Of a stretch of DNA of 64,000 nucleotides, positions 1-8,247 are shown piece after piece (the first letter of the stretch is position 1; each line of letters begins with the position of its first letter). The notes beneath the pieces were generated by a model. That model was not told the origin of the DNA, did no database searches, and worked only from the letters and a program-made list of their open reading frames with translations. The DNA lies in NCBI RefSeq assembly GCF_022549675.1, contig NZ_JAKZGR010000014.1:62001-126000 (forward strand). The letters run 5' to 3'. The stretch comes from Belliella kenyensis (GTDB lineage: Bacteria > Bacteroidota > Bacteroidia > Cytophagales > Cyclobacteriaceae). Position numbers and translations under genes: made by a program.

Positions 1-219
1 CCAGTGTTCAATGAGTCCTACTTGGTAGAAAGTAGTCATGAGTATCCAGTTTCCATCAATGGAAAAATGCGAACTAAACTAAGTTTATCCCTTTCCCTTA
101 GCAAAGAAGAAATTGAAAAAGCTGCACTTGAGGATGAAACAGTCCAAAAGTGGCTTGAGGGTAAAGCACCTAAAAAAATGATCGTAGTACCAGGGAAAAT
201 AGTGAATATTGTTATCTAA
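1..219 (+). CDS. leuS: Leucine--tRNA ligase, C-terminal end (partial)
   Basis: Open from the first base of the window to a TAA at 217-219, so only the last 72 residues are present and the start lies upstream. The segment around EYPVSINGKMRTK and the closing part with KKMIVVPGKIVNIVI match the C-terminal domain of bacterial leucyl-tRNA synthetases, which helps hold the tRNA during leucine charging in the cytoplasm. The catalytic and editing domains are outside the window, so nothing can be said about them. A stem-loop follows at 271-310. Confidence 0.9.
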   Translation, partial: PVFNESYLVESSHEYPVSINGKMRTKLSLSLSLSKEEIEKAALEDETVQKWLEGKAPKKMIVVPGKIVNIVI

Positions 220-270
220 CACCGCTAATCATTAAAGAAAAATAAATCAGCTAAATAAGGTCAATTATGT

Positions 271-310
271 CCGACCTATTTGAGACCCCAAGTTGTCAAA
301 AATAGGTCGG
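271..310 (+). terminator. 11-bp inverted repeat downstream of leuS
   Basis: The arms at 271-281 and 300-310 are perfect reverse complements (ccgacctattt / aaataggtcgg) with an 18-nt loop. It sits 50 nt after leuS, where a terminator would be expected, but no T-run follows, so it could equally be an operator or processing signal for the gene at 381. Confidence 0.4.
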
Positions 311-380
311 AATATAATACAATCCATTCATTTGGATTGATTGTGCATCGCTAAAGTAGTGATGAAAGAACAAACACAGA

Positions 381-698
381 ATGAACAAAATTTTCATCAA
401 CATCGCTGCATGCCTATCCTCTGGAATTTTTGCTTATGCATACCTAAGAGAGTTTATAGGCGCTTTTTTCTTTGGTGAGGAAGTACAGCTACAGACTGAC
501 AATCCTGACGCACCTTATTACCACAACAGTTTAGACCTGTATCTCTGGAACACACTCACTTTTGGCCTCATATTTACTGGGATTCTGGGACTTGCTATAT
601 ATGGTATATTCAAACGAAAGCATGGACTAGTATTTCTAAGCTTTGTATTGAGTATGATGAGTATTTTTCTAATGATGTTCAATGGTGCATTTAAGTAA
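381..698 (+). CDS. Small integral membrane protein, unknown function
   Basis: A 105-residue protein with a hydrophobic N-terminal segment (about residues 5-30), a polar stretch rich in Asp, Asn and Tyr (34-52), and two further hydrophobic segments (about 54-74 and 82-102). This suggests three membrane passes with the polar loop on one face. I recognise no family. It stands alone between leuS and the slyD-like gene, with about 160 nt free on each side, so it probably has its own promoter. No function is proposed. Confidence 0.6.
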   Translation: MNKIFINIAACLSSGIFAYAYLREFIGAFFFGEEVQLQTDNPDAPYYHNSLDLYLWNTLTFGLIFTGILGLAIYGIFKRKHGLVFLSFVLSMMSIFLMMFNGAFK

Positions 699-869
699 TG
701 CCTTTTTGAATTCCCATTCCACCAAAAAATAAACGTACCTTTGTCCTGCAGATGTAATCAAAAAAGGGATAGGCATTGTCTATCTTGGTTATTCTCAAGT
801 CAAGAAATTATTTAGGCAATTCTGATTTCGATTAGTCTTTGCCATTAAAAAAACACAAAATTCAAAGAG

Positions 870-1394
870 ATGAAAATCACTCAGAATACAATCGTAGGAC
901 TTACTTACGAGCTTAAAGTAAGCAAAGAAGAGGAAGAAGTAGAATCTGCACCCTTCAGTGTGGAGGTAAGAGATGAGGAAGACCCTTTTTATTTCCTATT
1001 CGGAAATAGTGGCTTACCAGAAAAATTTGAAGAGTTGTTGGCAGGGAAAAAACAAGGTGAGTCCTTTGAGTTTACCTTGACAGCCGAAGAGGCTTATGGA
1101 CAGGCGGACGACGACATGATCATGTCCTTACCTAAGGATCAGTTTTCCCAAGAAAGAGGTTTCGAAGCAAGTATGCTAGAAGAAGGTAATTTCTTACCAT
1201 TGGTAGATGAAAATGGCTATCAAATGCAGGCAAAAGTATTGAAAGATCTTGGTGAAGAGGTACTATTGGACTTCAACCACCCTCTTGTAGGCTTTGATTT
1301 GCATTTTGAAGGAGAAATCCACGAAGTGAGAGAAGCTACTGCAGAAGAAATTGCCCATGGACATGTGCATGGTGAGCATGGACATCAGCATTGA
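870..1394 (+). CDS. slyD: FKBP-type peptidyl-prolyl cis-trans isomerase, SlyD-like
   Basis: A 174-residue SlyD-type FKBP. The FKBP half is interrupted by an insert-in-flap chaperone domain (about residues 78-128), followed by the SlyD landmark NHPLVG (136-141) and the AT-EE segment. The tail is His-rich (HGHVHGEHGHQH), the typical metal-binding end that in SlyD proteins binds nickel and other divalent metals. It is a cytoplasmic proline isomerase and holdase. Acidic residues dominate the first 45 positions. It is monocistronic, facing the ABC transporter gene with a strong hairpin in between. Confidence 0.9.
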   Translation: MKITQNTIVGLTYELKVSKEEEEVESAPFSVEVRDEEDPFYFLFGNSGLPEKFEELLAGKKQGESFEFTLTAEEAYGQADDDMIMSLPKDQFSQERGFEASMLEEGNFLPLVDENGYQMQAKVLKDLGEEVLLDFNHPLVGFDLHFEGEIHEVREATAEEIAHGHVHGEHGHQH

Positions 1395-1406
1395 TTTAAA
1401 TAATGA

Positions 1407-1461
1407 TCACTGACTTTGGAATCAATTTTCAAAAGTTCAAAATTGATTCCAAGGTCGGTGA
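1407..1461. terminator. Long hairpin between convergent genes
   Basis: The 23-nt arms at 1407-1429 and 1439-1461 pair at 21 positions, and the two exceptions are G-T wobbles; the loop is 9 nt. It lies between the convergent slyD-like and ABC genes and can fold on either transcript. The T-run on either side is weak, so it may act as a 3' end stabiliser as much as an intrinsic terminator. Confidence 0.75.
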
Positions 1462-1477
1462 TACTTCTTTCAATGTG

Positions 1478-2431
1478 TTAAAAAGAAATCTCATTTTTCT
1501 CTAACCACTTCAAGTAAACCCGATCTCCAATTTTGAAAGACCTTTTTTTATCTTCCGCTTTCCATATTGTCCCATCTTTCAACTGAAGTGTCAGTTGATC
1601 AAAGTGAATCAAGTATTGCTTATCCACTACCTTCGCAGACAAACCTTTACTTTTGTAAATCTCCAAATCTGAAGGCCTAACAAAAGTTTTATCTTTTCCT
1701 GGAAGCTCATTCAAATGGCTAAAGAGCTTGGCAGCATACATATTGTTTGGCTTCGAAAACACATCTTCAGGAGCGCCTCTTTGAATCAATTTACCTCCTT
1801 GCATGATCGCTAAGTCGTTGGTCATTTGCAATGCATCATCCAAATCATGAGTCACGAAAAGTACAGTGACTCGCAAAGACTCAAATATCTCCTTTAGTTC
1901 TCCGATCAACTCCCTTCGCTGAATACCATCCAAAGAAGAAAATGGCTCATCTAAAAGTAAAACCTCTGGCTCAAGACTCAAGGCCCTACCTATCGCAACT
2001 TTTTGTTGCTGCCCACCGGATAAGTTCCTAGGCAAAGTATCTTTAAAAGGCTCTAATCTCAGCATTTTCAACAAATGAGCTACCCTCTCCTTTCTGTAAG
2101 CTTTATCATACTGTATCAATGGTCTAGCTATATTCTCTTCTACTGTAGAATTGGGGTAAAGCTGGTATTCTTGGTAGACAAGCTGCACGTCATCATAGCC
2201 AGGCACAAGTCTTTCATTAGGATTTTGGACTTCAAGATCACCTATCACTACCTTCCCAGAATCTTTGTTTTCTAAGCCAGCCACGATTCTGAGTAAGGTA
2301 CTTTTACCTGATCCACTTTCACCTACAAGTGAAAGTACTTTACCCTTTTCTAGGGATAGCGAAAAATCATGAACTACTTCATTCCCTTTTTGATAAGCTT
2401 TGCTGACAGCTTTGATTTCCAAAAAACTCAT
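1478..2431 (-). CDS. ABC transporter ATP-binding protein (PotA/FbpC-like)
   Basis: A 317-residue ABC ATPase. Walker A is GESGSGKST (37-45), the signature is LSGGQQQK (near 137), Walker B is EVLLLDEPFSSLD, and the H-loop is THD. After the ATPase, about 90 residues containing VRPSDLEIY and repeated beta-type segments resemble the regulatory TOBE-like domain of iron, polyamine or sulfate importers. No permease or binding protein is nearby, so the substrate is unknown. Its ATG overlaps the stop of the upstream YjbR gene by 4 bp, implying translational coupling. Confidence 0.85.
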   Translation of the reverse strand: MSFLEIKAVSKAYQKGNEVVHDFSLSLEKGKVLSLVGESGSGKSTLLRIVAGLENKDSGKVVIGDLEVQNPNERLVPGYDDVQLVYQEYQLYPNSTVEENIARPLIQYDKAYRKERVAHLLKMLRLEPFKDTLPRNLSGGQQQKVAIGRALSLEPEVLLLDEPFSSLDGIQRRELIGELKEIFESLRVTVLFVTHDLDDALQMTNDLAIMQGGKLIQRGAPEDVFSKPNNMYAAKLFSHLNELPGKDKTFVRPSDLEIYKSKGLSAKVVDKQYLIHFDQLTLQLKDGTIWKAEDKKRSFKIGDRVYLKWLEKNEISF

Positions 2432-2781
2432 TTTATGGCTATTTCCTGTTTCACCTTTTTCGATAGGCTGTTATATACTAAATTATATGAATGATCCACC
2501 CATTGCAAAAGTTTAGAATCTGGCAAATCACTGTTAAAAGCAATTGTATTCCAGTGTTTTTTATTCATATGATATCCTGGAGATACTGCGTGGTACATTT
2601 CCCTTAATTCTACAGCCTTTTCTGGATCACATTTCAAATTGACACTTTCGAACTTTGTGATGTCAACAATTGCAAATATTTTCCCACCAACCTTGAAACA
2701 AAGCGTATCTTCATCAAAGGGTGTATCTTCTGTAACGCCAAGTTTGTCAAGGCAATATGATCTGAAAGCTATGATTTCCAA
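2428..2781 (-). CDS. MmcQ/YjbR family protein
   Basis: A 117-residue YjbR-fold protein of the CyaY-like superfamily. The N-terminal part (RSYCLDKLGVTEDTPFDEDT) and the later HMNKKHWNTIAF segment are family hallmarks. Members are often called DNA-binding, but the biochemical role is unsettled. The start is a TTG at 2781: an in-frame stop lies just upstream, and no ATG occurs before residue 72, well inside the conserved domain. It overlaps the following ABC gene by 4 bp and probably belongs to the ispG transcription unit. Confidence 0.8.
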   Translation of the reverse strand: MEIIAFRSYCLDKLGVTEDTPFDEDTLCFKVGGKIFAIVDITKFESVNLKCDPEKAVELREMYHAVSPGYHMNKKHWNTIAFNSDLPDSKLLQWVDHSYNLVYNSLSKKVKQEIAIK

Positions 2782-2868
2782 TGTGATCTACGGATTAAAA
2801 TACACTTACAAAATAATGAAGCTAGCATTTTGAATATTCAAAACAAATTGCCCCGACCTAAGGAATTA

Positions 2869-3060
2869 TCAAAGTACTCGTTTCAAAATCCAAATGATAA
2901 TCGCTGCCAAAAACATCACAATGGAAATCTTGTTGATTCCATGCATCATCCTCAGGTTGAAATTCGATTTTTGATTTGGATCGGGTTTTTGGAACACCCT
3001 CACAAAATAATTCCCCAACTCACCTAATTGAAAGAACTCCCTTAACTTACTATTTCCCAT
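2869..3060 (-). CDS. Small DUF6728-like membrane protein
   Basis: A 63-residue protein with a soluble N-terminal half (MGNSKLREFFQLGELGNYFV), a basic patch, and one C-terminal membrane segment (about 43-60, VMFLAAIIIWIL). It resembles the short DUF6728 proteins seen next to ispG in Bacteroidota, an assignment made from memory of the family. I chose the internal ATG at 3060, 22 nt after the ispG stop, because an earlier start would overlap ispG. Function unknown; co-transcription with ispG is likely. Confidence 0.65.
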   Translation of the reverse strand: MGNSKLREFFQLGELGNYFVRVFQKPDPNQKSNFNLRMMHGINKISIVMFLAAIIIWILKRVL

Positions 3061-3082
3061 GATCTTTTCGTTCACTTGATTA

Positions 3083-5062
3083 TCAATTCTCTGGATCAGT
3101 CCACATACCATCTTTCCTGATGATCTCTATCAACTCATCCACTGCCTTCTCAGACGGGACTGATCTTTTTACAACTTCTTTGCCTCTGTACAAGGTGATC
3201 TTGCCTTTACCAGAACCGACATAGCCAAAATCTGCATCTGCCATCTCCCCTGGACCATTCACAATACATCCCATGATTCCAATCTTCACTCCTTTGAGAT
3301 GATCCGTACGCTTTCTGATCATCGCCGTGGTCTCTTGAAGGTCAAACAAGGTTCTGCCGCATGATGGGCAAGAAATGTACTCTGTTTTGGACATCCTAGT
3401 ACGTGCTGCTTGAAGAACCCCAAAGCTCACTGAGTGGTTCAGTTTTATATGAGTAAAGCACGCTTCCCTCTCTAAGCCATCATCTCCTACATTTTCTATC
3501 ATGATACCATCACCTAGACCATCTATCAGTAAGCCGCCAACGTCTGTGGCTGCATAAAGCATGATTTGATCTTGAGTATGTTGACTATACTTCACCTTTG
3601 GAACTACTGGAACCTTCACTTGGTTTGAAATCAAAGACACAAATGCCCTTCGTAATGCTGGATAAGTATGAGAATTTTCACTTGAAAGTATCACCACCAA
3701 GTCTTTTCTTCCTTTGACATATGGGATAGCATCTTCAATCTCCGTATCATTAATCATCAAAAAATTAAGATACTGGTGATAGACTTTTGATTCTTGAAAT
3801 GCTTTCAATGAAAATGCTGGATACTTGTTTTGCTGATCGTCTGCATTTTCCCAAGTTGTAAAATCTTGAATTTCCTTCATTCCATTAGGAAGCATGAATG
3901 GAATAGGATTGCTTCCTGTATAAATATAGTCAGCACCTTGGTCATTCATCTTCCATTTATCAAGTTCCGGTAAATAAAAATGGCCTACATTCTTCATCTC
4001 TTTTGGGAGAATCTCGGATACATTCGAGATGTCTGTAATCACCCTAGGTACATTTGTCCCTCCAAAATTTGCCACTTCTACCGACTCTCTTCTCTGATAT
4101 TCAAAAGGATTGATAGGGTATGTAGTTACTGATGGAATAGTATCATGCCCTACCCTTTGATCATATCTATCGACCAAAGCTTTGGCTACTGGGGCTTCGA
4201 ATTCTGGATCTTCGGTCAGAGAAACCCTGACAGTATCCCCTAAACCATCCTCAAGCAATGTCCCAATTCCAACAGCAGATTTGATCCTTCCATCTTCTCC
4301 ATCTCCGGCCTCTGTCACTCCTAAGTGTAGAGGATATGGTTTAAACCCTCCTTCATCTAACTTCTGAACCAACAGTCTATACGCCTGTACCATCACTTGG
4401 GTATTGGAAGATTTCATCGAAATCACAATATCATAAAAGGCTTCTTCTTCACAAATCCTCAAAAATTCTAAGGCGGATTCCACCATGCCCAAAGGTGTAT
4501 CTCCATACCTACTCATGATCCTATCAGAAAGAGAACCATGATTGGTACCTATTCTCATAGCTGTACCATGTTCCTTGCATATTTTCACCAAAGGAAGAAA
4601 TCGCTCCTTTATCCTTTCCAACTCTTCCTGATAGCTTTCATCAGAATAGTTGATGACTTCAAACTTCTTCTTGTCAGCATAATTCCCAGGGTTGATCCTG
4701 ACCTTTTCTACAATTTTAGCTGCCAGCTCTGCTGCGTTTGGGGTAAAATGAATGTCTGCGACAAGCGGTGTGGTATATCCCCTCTTTCTCAGTTCATCTT
4801 TTATTGCTTTTAGATTCTCAGCTTCTTTGATGCTTGGGGCAGTTATTCTCACCAATTGACAACCACTCTCTATCATCCGGATACATTGCTCTACAGAACC
4901 TTGAGTATCCATGGTATCTACCGTGGTCATGGACTGCACCACAATAGGATTATCCCCTCCGATGATCACATCCCCTACTTTGACAGGTATCGTCTTTCTT
5001 CTAGAATATGAAGTCAGGCTATTGCAATAATTGACCTTCTCCAGCAATGCTTTGGTTTCCAT
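3083..5062 (-). CDS. ispG: 4-hydroxy-3-methylbut-2-enyl diphosphate synthase (flavodoxin), long form
   Basis: A 659-residue IspG (GcpE), the penultimate enzyme of the MEP isoprenoid pathway, converting methylerythritol cyclodiphosphate to HMBPP. It carries the TIM-barrel start (PIVVQSMTT; RITAPS) and the C-terminal [4Fe-4S] domain with CPSCGRTLFDLQ and GIMGCIVNGPGEMADAD. At 659 residues it is much longer than the ~370-residue proteobacterial form; the extra ~270 residues between barrel and cluster domain are the insert seen in Bacteroidota, Chlamydiae and plants. It starts 6 nt after the SDR gene. Confidence 0.95.
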   Translation of the reverse strand: METKALLEKVNYCNSLTSYSRRKTIPVKVGDVIIGGDNPIVVQSMTTVDTMDTQGSVEQCIRMIESGCQLVRITAPSIKEAENLKAIKDELRKRGYTTPLVADIHFTPNAAELAAKIVEKVRINPGNYADKKKFEVINYSDESYQEELERIKERFLPLVKICKEHGTAMRIGTNHGSLSDRIMSRYGDTPLGMVESALEFLRICEEEAFYDIVISMKSSNTQVMVQAYRLLVQKLDEGGFKPYPLHLGVTEAGDGEDGRIKSAVGIGTLLEDGLGDTVRVSLTEDPEFEAPVAKALVDRYDQRVGHDTIPSVTTYPINPFEYQRRESVEVANFGGTNVPRVITDISNVSEILPKEMKNVGHFYLPELDKWKMNDQGADYIYTGSNPIPFMLPNGMKEIQDFTTWENADDQQNKYPAFSLKAFQESKVYHQYLNFLMINDTEIEDAIPYVKGRKDLVVILSSENSHTYPALRRAFVSLISNQVKVPVVPKVKYSQHTQDQIMLYAATDVGGLLIDGLGDGIMIENVGDDGLEREACFTHIKLNHSVSFGVLQAARTRMSKTEYISCPSCGRTLFDLQETTAMIRKRTDHLKGVKIGIMGCIVNGPGEMADADFGYVGSGKGKITLYRGKEVVKRSVPSEKAVDELIEIIRKDGMWTDPEN

Positions 5063-5068
5063 AAAATT

Positions 5069-5776
5069 TTATAAATCTCCTAATTGTGGTCTAATCACTA
5101 TTTCTTCAACTACTGCACCAGGAGAAAGTCTGAATGCTCCCCAGACTGACTCTGCCACATCTGAAGCTTTCATCAACCTTTCCTCTGCCACATCTACACC
5201 TTCCCAACTAGCCGTGTATGTGGCTCCAGGAAGTATTGAAGTCACTTTGATGTGAAATGGACTTAGCTCTTGACGTAAGCATTTGGTAAAACCTAACATC
5301 GCCCATTTTGAAATCGCATAACTTCCCCCATTGGGATATGCTGTAAGTCCTGCTATAGAACCCATTGAGAATATATGACCATATGCTCTAGCGATCATTT
5401 CTGGTACAAAAGATCTCGTTAAGTAATAGGCCGAATATAAATTTGTCTCTATCATTTTCTCCAAATTCCCCTCTTCTTCAGTATGAATTGCTCCTGGTAG
5501 AAACACCCCTGTATTGTTCACCAACACATCCGGGGTACCTAGCCTTTCTTTTACTTCATTAGAAAATTTCAGTACATCTTCTCTTTTAGACAAATCTGCT
5601 CGAAATGCCAACAGCTGTTGATTTGGATAGTTGCTTGAAAAAAAAGTTTCCAGATCTTTCAAGTCTTCCTCGCTGCGTGCACAGGTGGACACATCAAATC
5701 CTTCCTTCGCAAATCGCTCAACAATTGCTCTTCCTATACCCTTGGTACCACCAGTTACTAATATATGCATTGACAT
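5069..5776 (-). CDS. Short-chain dehydrogenase/reductase (SDR)
   Basis: A 235-residue classical SDR. The cofactor motif is TGGTKGIG (residues 8-15), the stabilising motif is NNTG, the catalytic Ser is in SMGSIAG, and the YAISK pair supplies Tyr and Lys. All catalytic residues are present. The substrate is not predictable. It is the first gene of the leftward run into ispG, with a TAACTTTG promoter element upstream. A second ATG (residue 3) is an alternative start. Confidence 0.85.
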   Translation of the reverse strand: MSMHILVTGGTKGIGRAIVERFAKEGFDVSTCARSEEDLKDLETFFSSNYPNQQLLAFRADLSKREDVLKFSNEVKERLGTPDVLVNNTGVFLPGAIHTEEEGNLEKMIETNLYSAYYLTRSFVPEMIARAYGHIFSMGSIAGLTAYPNGGSYAISKWAMLGFTKCLRQELSPFHIKVTSILPGATYTASWEGVDVAEERLMKASDVAESVWGAFRLSPGAVVEEIVIRPQLGDL

Positions 5777-5821
5777 TTCTTGTTATCTTTAATAGTTAGC
5801 ATAACAACTATCTTCCTTGAG

Positions 5822-5852
5822 CAAAGTTACGTTTTTTTAAAAGATTTGCGAA
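5822..5852 (-). promoter_or_regulatory. Candidate promoter of the SDR-ispG operon
   Basis: On the minus strand TAACTTTG (5829-5822) fits the Bacteroidota -7 element TAnnTTTG. The -33 element is weak (TTCG about 19 nt upstream). The implied transcript starts near 5815, about 40 nt before the SDR start codon. Confidence 0.45.
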
Positions 5853-5905
5853 CTTAAACGGTTAATCCTAGGCAGCTCATATTTTTTTCTACTAATTTTA
5901 TCCTT

Positions 5906-8176
5906 ATGGAACATCAAAGAACGGATAGACTGGAGCTAGCGGCACATTTTGTCAATACGACAAACAGTCCAATATTTTTGACGGGAAAAGCAGGAACTGG
6001 AAAAACTACTTTTTTAAGAAATCTAACTTCATTGACGCATAAAAACCATATCATCATCGCTCCCACTGGCATAGCAGCACTTCATGCTAAAGGTGTAACC
6101 GTTCATTCTCAATTTCTCCTTCCATTTGGATCATTTTTACCAACGAAAGAGCCCGAGGGAAATTTCTCTGGAGATGGGAATTTCTATACCCAATACACGC
6201 TCAATAGAAAGCATCCGCTTAATGCTGCTAGAAAAAAAGTCCTTAACTCCATTGACCTTATCATCATCGATGAAGTCAGTATGCTCAGAGCTGACCTGCT
6301 TGATGCCATAGATTATAGAATGAAAAGGGTCAAACAAAATTATGATGAGCCATTTGGCGGAGTACAAGTCCTCATGATTGGTGACCTCTTTCAGCTGCCG
6401 CCAATTGTCAAGGATCAAGAGTGGCAAGTGTTAGCCAAGTTTTACAACACGATGCATTTCTTTGCTGCAAAAGCATTGCAGCAAGTGGGACTAGTCTATA
6501 TAGAACTCAATAAAATCTTCAGACAAAAAGATGATATCTTCATCGATCTTCTAAATCATTTGAGAGATAATCGCATCACCAATGAAGACATCAAATTTCT
6601 AAATGGATACTATAAAACACCAGAAGAAATTGAAAAATTGAAGGAAGTAATTATCATTACTACACATAATACCAAAGCAGAAAATCACAATAAAAAAGAA
6701 CTTTCTGCACTTAAATCTCCATCGCATAAATTTGAGGCTGTTATTGATAAAGACTTTCCTGAAAGTCTCTACCCGATTCCAAAAACTTTGGAAATCAAAG
6801 AAGGTGCTCAAATCATGTTTATCAAAAATGATAGTAGTGGAAACGCATCCTATTTTAATGGAAAAATGGCGACAGTAAAATCTATCCATGATGATGAAAT
6901 CACCGTTTTCCTAAATGAAGAAAAGGCCGATTATATCCTTAGAAGAGAAACTTGGGAGAACAAACGCTACATTGTCAATGAAGACACCAAAGAACTTGAA
7001 GAAGAGATAATAGGAACCTTCGAGCAGTTCCCTATCAAGCTAGCTTGGGCTGTCACTGTCCACAAAAGCCAAGGATTGACTTTTGACAAAGCCATCATTG
7101 ATGTGGGTCAGGCCTTTGCTCCAGGGCAAGTATATGTAGCGCTTAGTAGGTTGAGAAGTTTGGACGGACTAGCTCTTCGCACGAGGATTCAGTCTCATAT
7201 CATCAGCTCCGACCCTCAAGCTGTTCAATTCACAAAGCAGACTACTGATCATCAACAGCCTTTGGATACATTGCTAGAGCAGCATCAAAAGCAATACATT
7301 CAAAAATTGCTAGCGAATACTTTCGACTTTCAGACTCTTGGTCTAAGCATCGTCAACTTTCAAAAAGAGCATGCTAGCAGCATGGTGTTTGAAGATGAAG
7401 AGATCAGAATGGCTATGGGGCTCATTCAACAGCTTCTGAAAAACGAGGAAGAAAATACTTTCAAATTTTCAAGACAACTCCAGCACTTACTGTATAAAAA
7501 TGACTTGCTTTTTATGATGGATAGGCTTGAAAAAGGTAGTGAATACTACAGCAGACTATTCAAAAAAATCCTTAAGCAACTTCTTGTACACCAAGCAGAG
7601 GTAGAACAGTTCACGCAGACGAAAAATTATCTTGAAGGTGTATCGGAAATTGAAATCATTCTATTGAGAAAATTGAATGAAATCATGAAAATCAGCACCC
7701 TTGTACCTGCCATATTGAATGGAGAAGAGATTGGAAGACTCTCATCCATCACTGATAGTATTACCCAGCTCCGTATCAGTTTAGCTCATGAAGCCAAGCA
7801 AGAAGTGAAAGACAACCCAAAATTCACAACAAATAAAACAGGCAGAAAAAAAACAAAGGACAACAAACCAAAAATGAAACTTGAGAAAGGTGAAACCTAT
7901 GAGATCACCTTTCAAATGAGTCGTGAAGGAAAAAGCATAGAAGAGATTTGCCAGATCCGAAATATGGCTAAATCTACCATAGAATCTCATCTTACAAAAG
8001 GAATTGCTCAGGGGAAAGTGGATATTAACCAACATTTGACATACGAACAGATCAGTGAAGCTGCTGTACTTTTGGAAATTGAAAACGGTGAAGTCGGAGA
8101 AGTATTCAAAAAGTATCCGGAAAAATTCCCCTACGCAATCTTAAGAATGGTGGCTGCTCACATGGCTCGAGACTAG
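5906..8176 (+). CDS. PIF1/RecD-like superfamily 1 helicase with C-terminal HTH domain
   Basis: A 756-residue helicase. Walker A is GKAGTGKTT (27-35), Walker B/motif II is LIIIDEVSMLRADLLD (about 116-131), and the late motifs include WAVTVHKSQGLTFD and GQVYVALSRLR. Motif spacing fits the PIF1/RecD2 branch, ATP-driven 5'-3' helicases. The C-terminal ~100 residues hold a helix-turn-helix segment of the HTH_40 type (about 665-710, with EGKSIEEICQIRNMAKSTIE), also found behind RecQ-type helicases. It is monocistronic and probably acts in DNA repair or replication-fork maintenance. Confidence 0.85.
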   Translation: MEHQRTDRLELAAHFVNTTNSPIFLTGKAGTGKTTFLRNLTSLTHKNHIIIAPTGIAALHAKGVTVHSQFLLPFGSFLPTKEPEGNFSGDGNFYTQYTLNRKHPLNAARKKVLNSIDLIIIDEVSMLRADLLDAIDYRMKRVKQNYDEPFGGVQVLMIGDLFQLPPIVKDQEWQVLAKFYNTMHFFAAKALQQVGLVYIELNKIFRQKDDIFIDLLNHLRDNRITNEDIKFLNGYYKTPEEIEKLKEVIIITTHNTKAENHNKKELSALKSPSHKFEAVIDKDFPESLYPIPKTLEIKEGAQIMFIKNDSSGNASYFNGKMATVKSIHDDEITVFLNEEKADYILRRETWENKRYIVNEDTKELEEEIIGTFEQFPIKLAWAVTVHKSQGLTFDKAIIDVGQAFAPGQVYVALSRLRSLDGLALRTRIQSHIISSDPQAVQFTKQTTDHQQPLDTLLEQHQKQYIQKLLANTFDFQTLGLSIVNFQKEHASSMVFEDEEIRMAMGLIQQLLKNEEENTFKFSRQLQHLLYKNDLLFMMDRLEKGSEYYSRLFKKILKQLLVHQAEVEQFTQTKNYLEGVSEIEIILLRKLNEIMKISTLVPAILNGEEIGRLSSITDSITQLRISLAHEAKQEVKDNPKFTTNKTGRKKTKDNKPKMKLEKGETYEITFQMSREGKSIEEICQIRNMAKSTIESHLTKGIAQGKVDINQHLTYEQISEAAVLLEIENGEVGEVFKKYPEKFPYAILRMVAAHMARD

Positions 8177-8247
8177 TTTGAGAATTGGATAGATGAATTT
8201 CAAAGCATCAAATTTATTTCACTTTTACTCATAAATCATTGCCTTTG

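Noticed and set aside
3061-3111. Longer start for the DUF6728-like gene, overlapping ispG
   Set aside because: The extra 17 residues would be encoded inside the ispG 3' end; the ATG at 3060 gives a protein of the expected size.
4182-4813. Open frames on the plus strand inside ispG
   Set aside because: They overlap the conserved ispG coding region on the opposite strand and show no family features.
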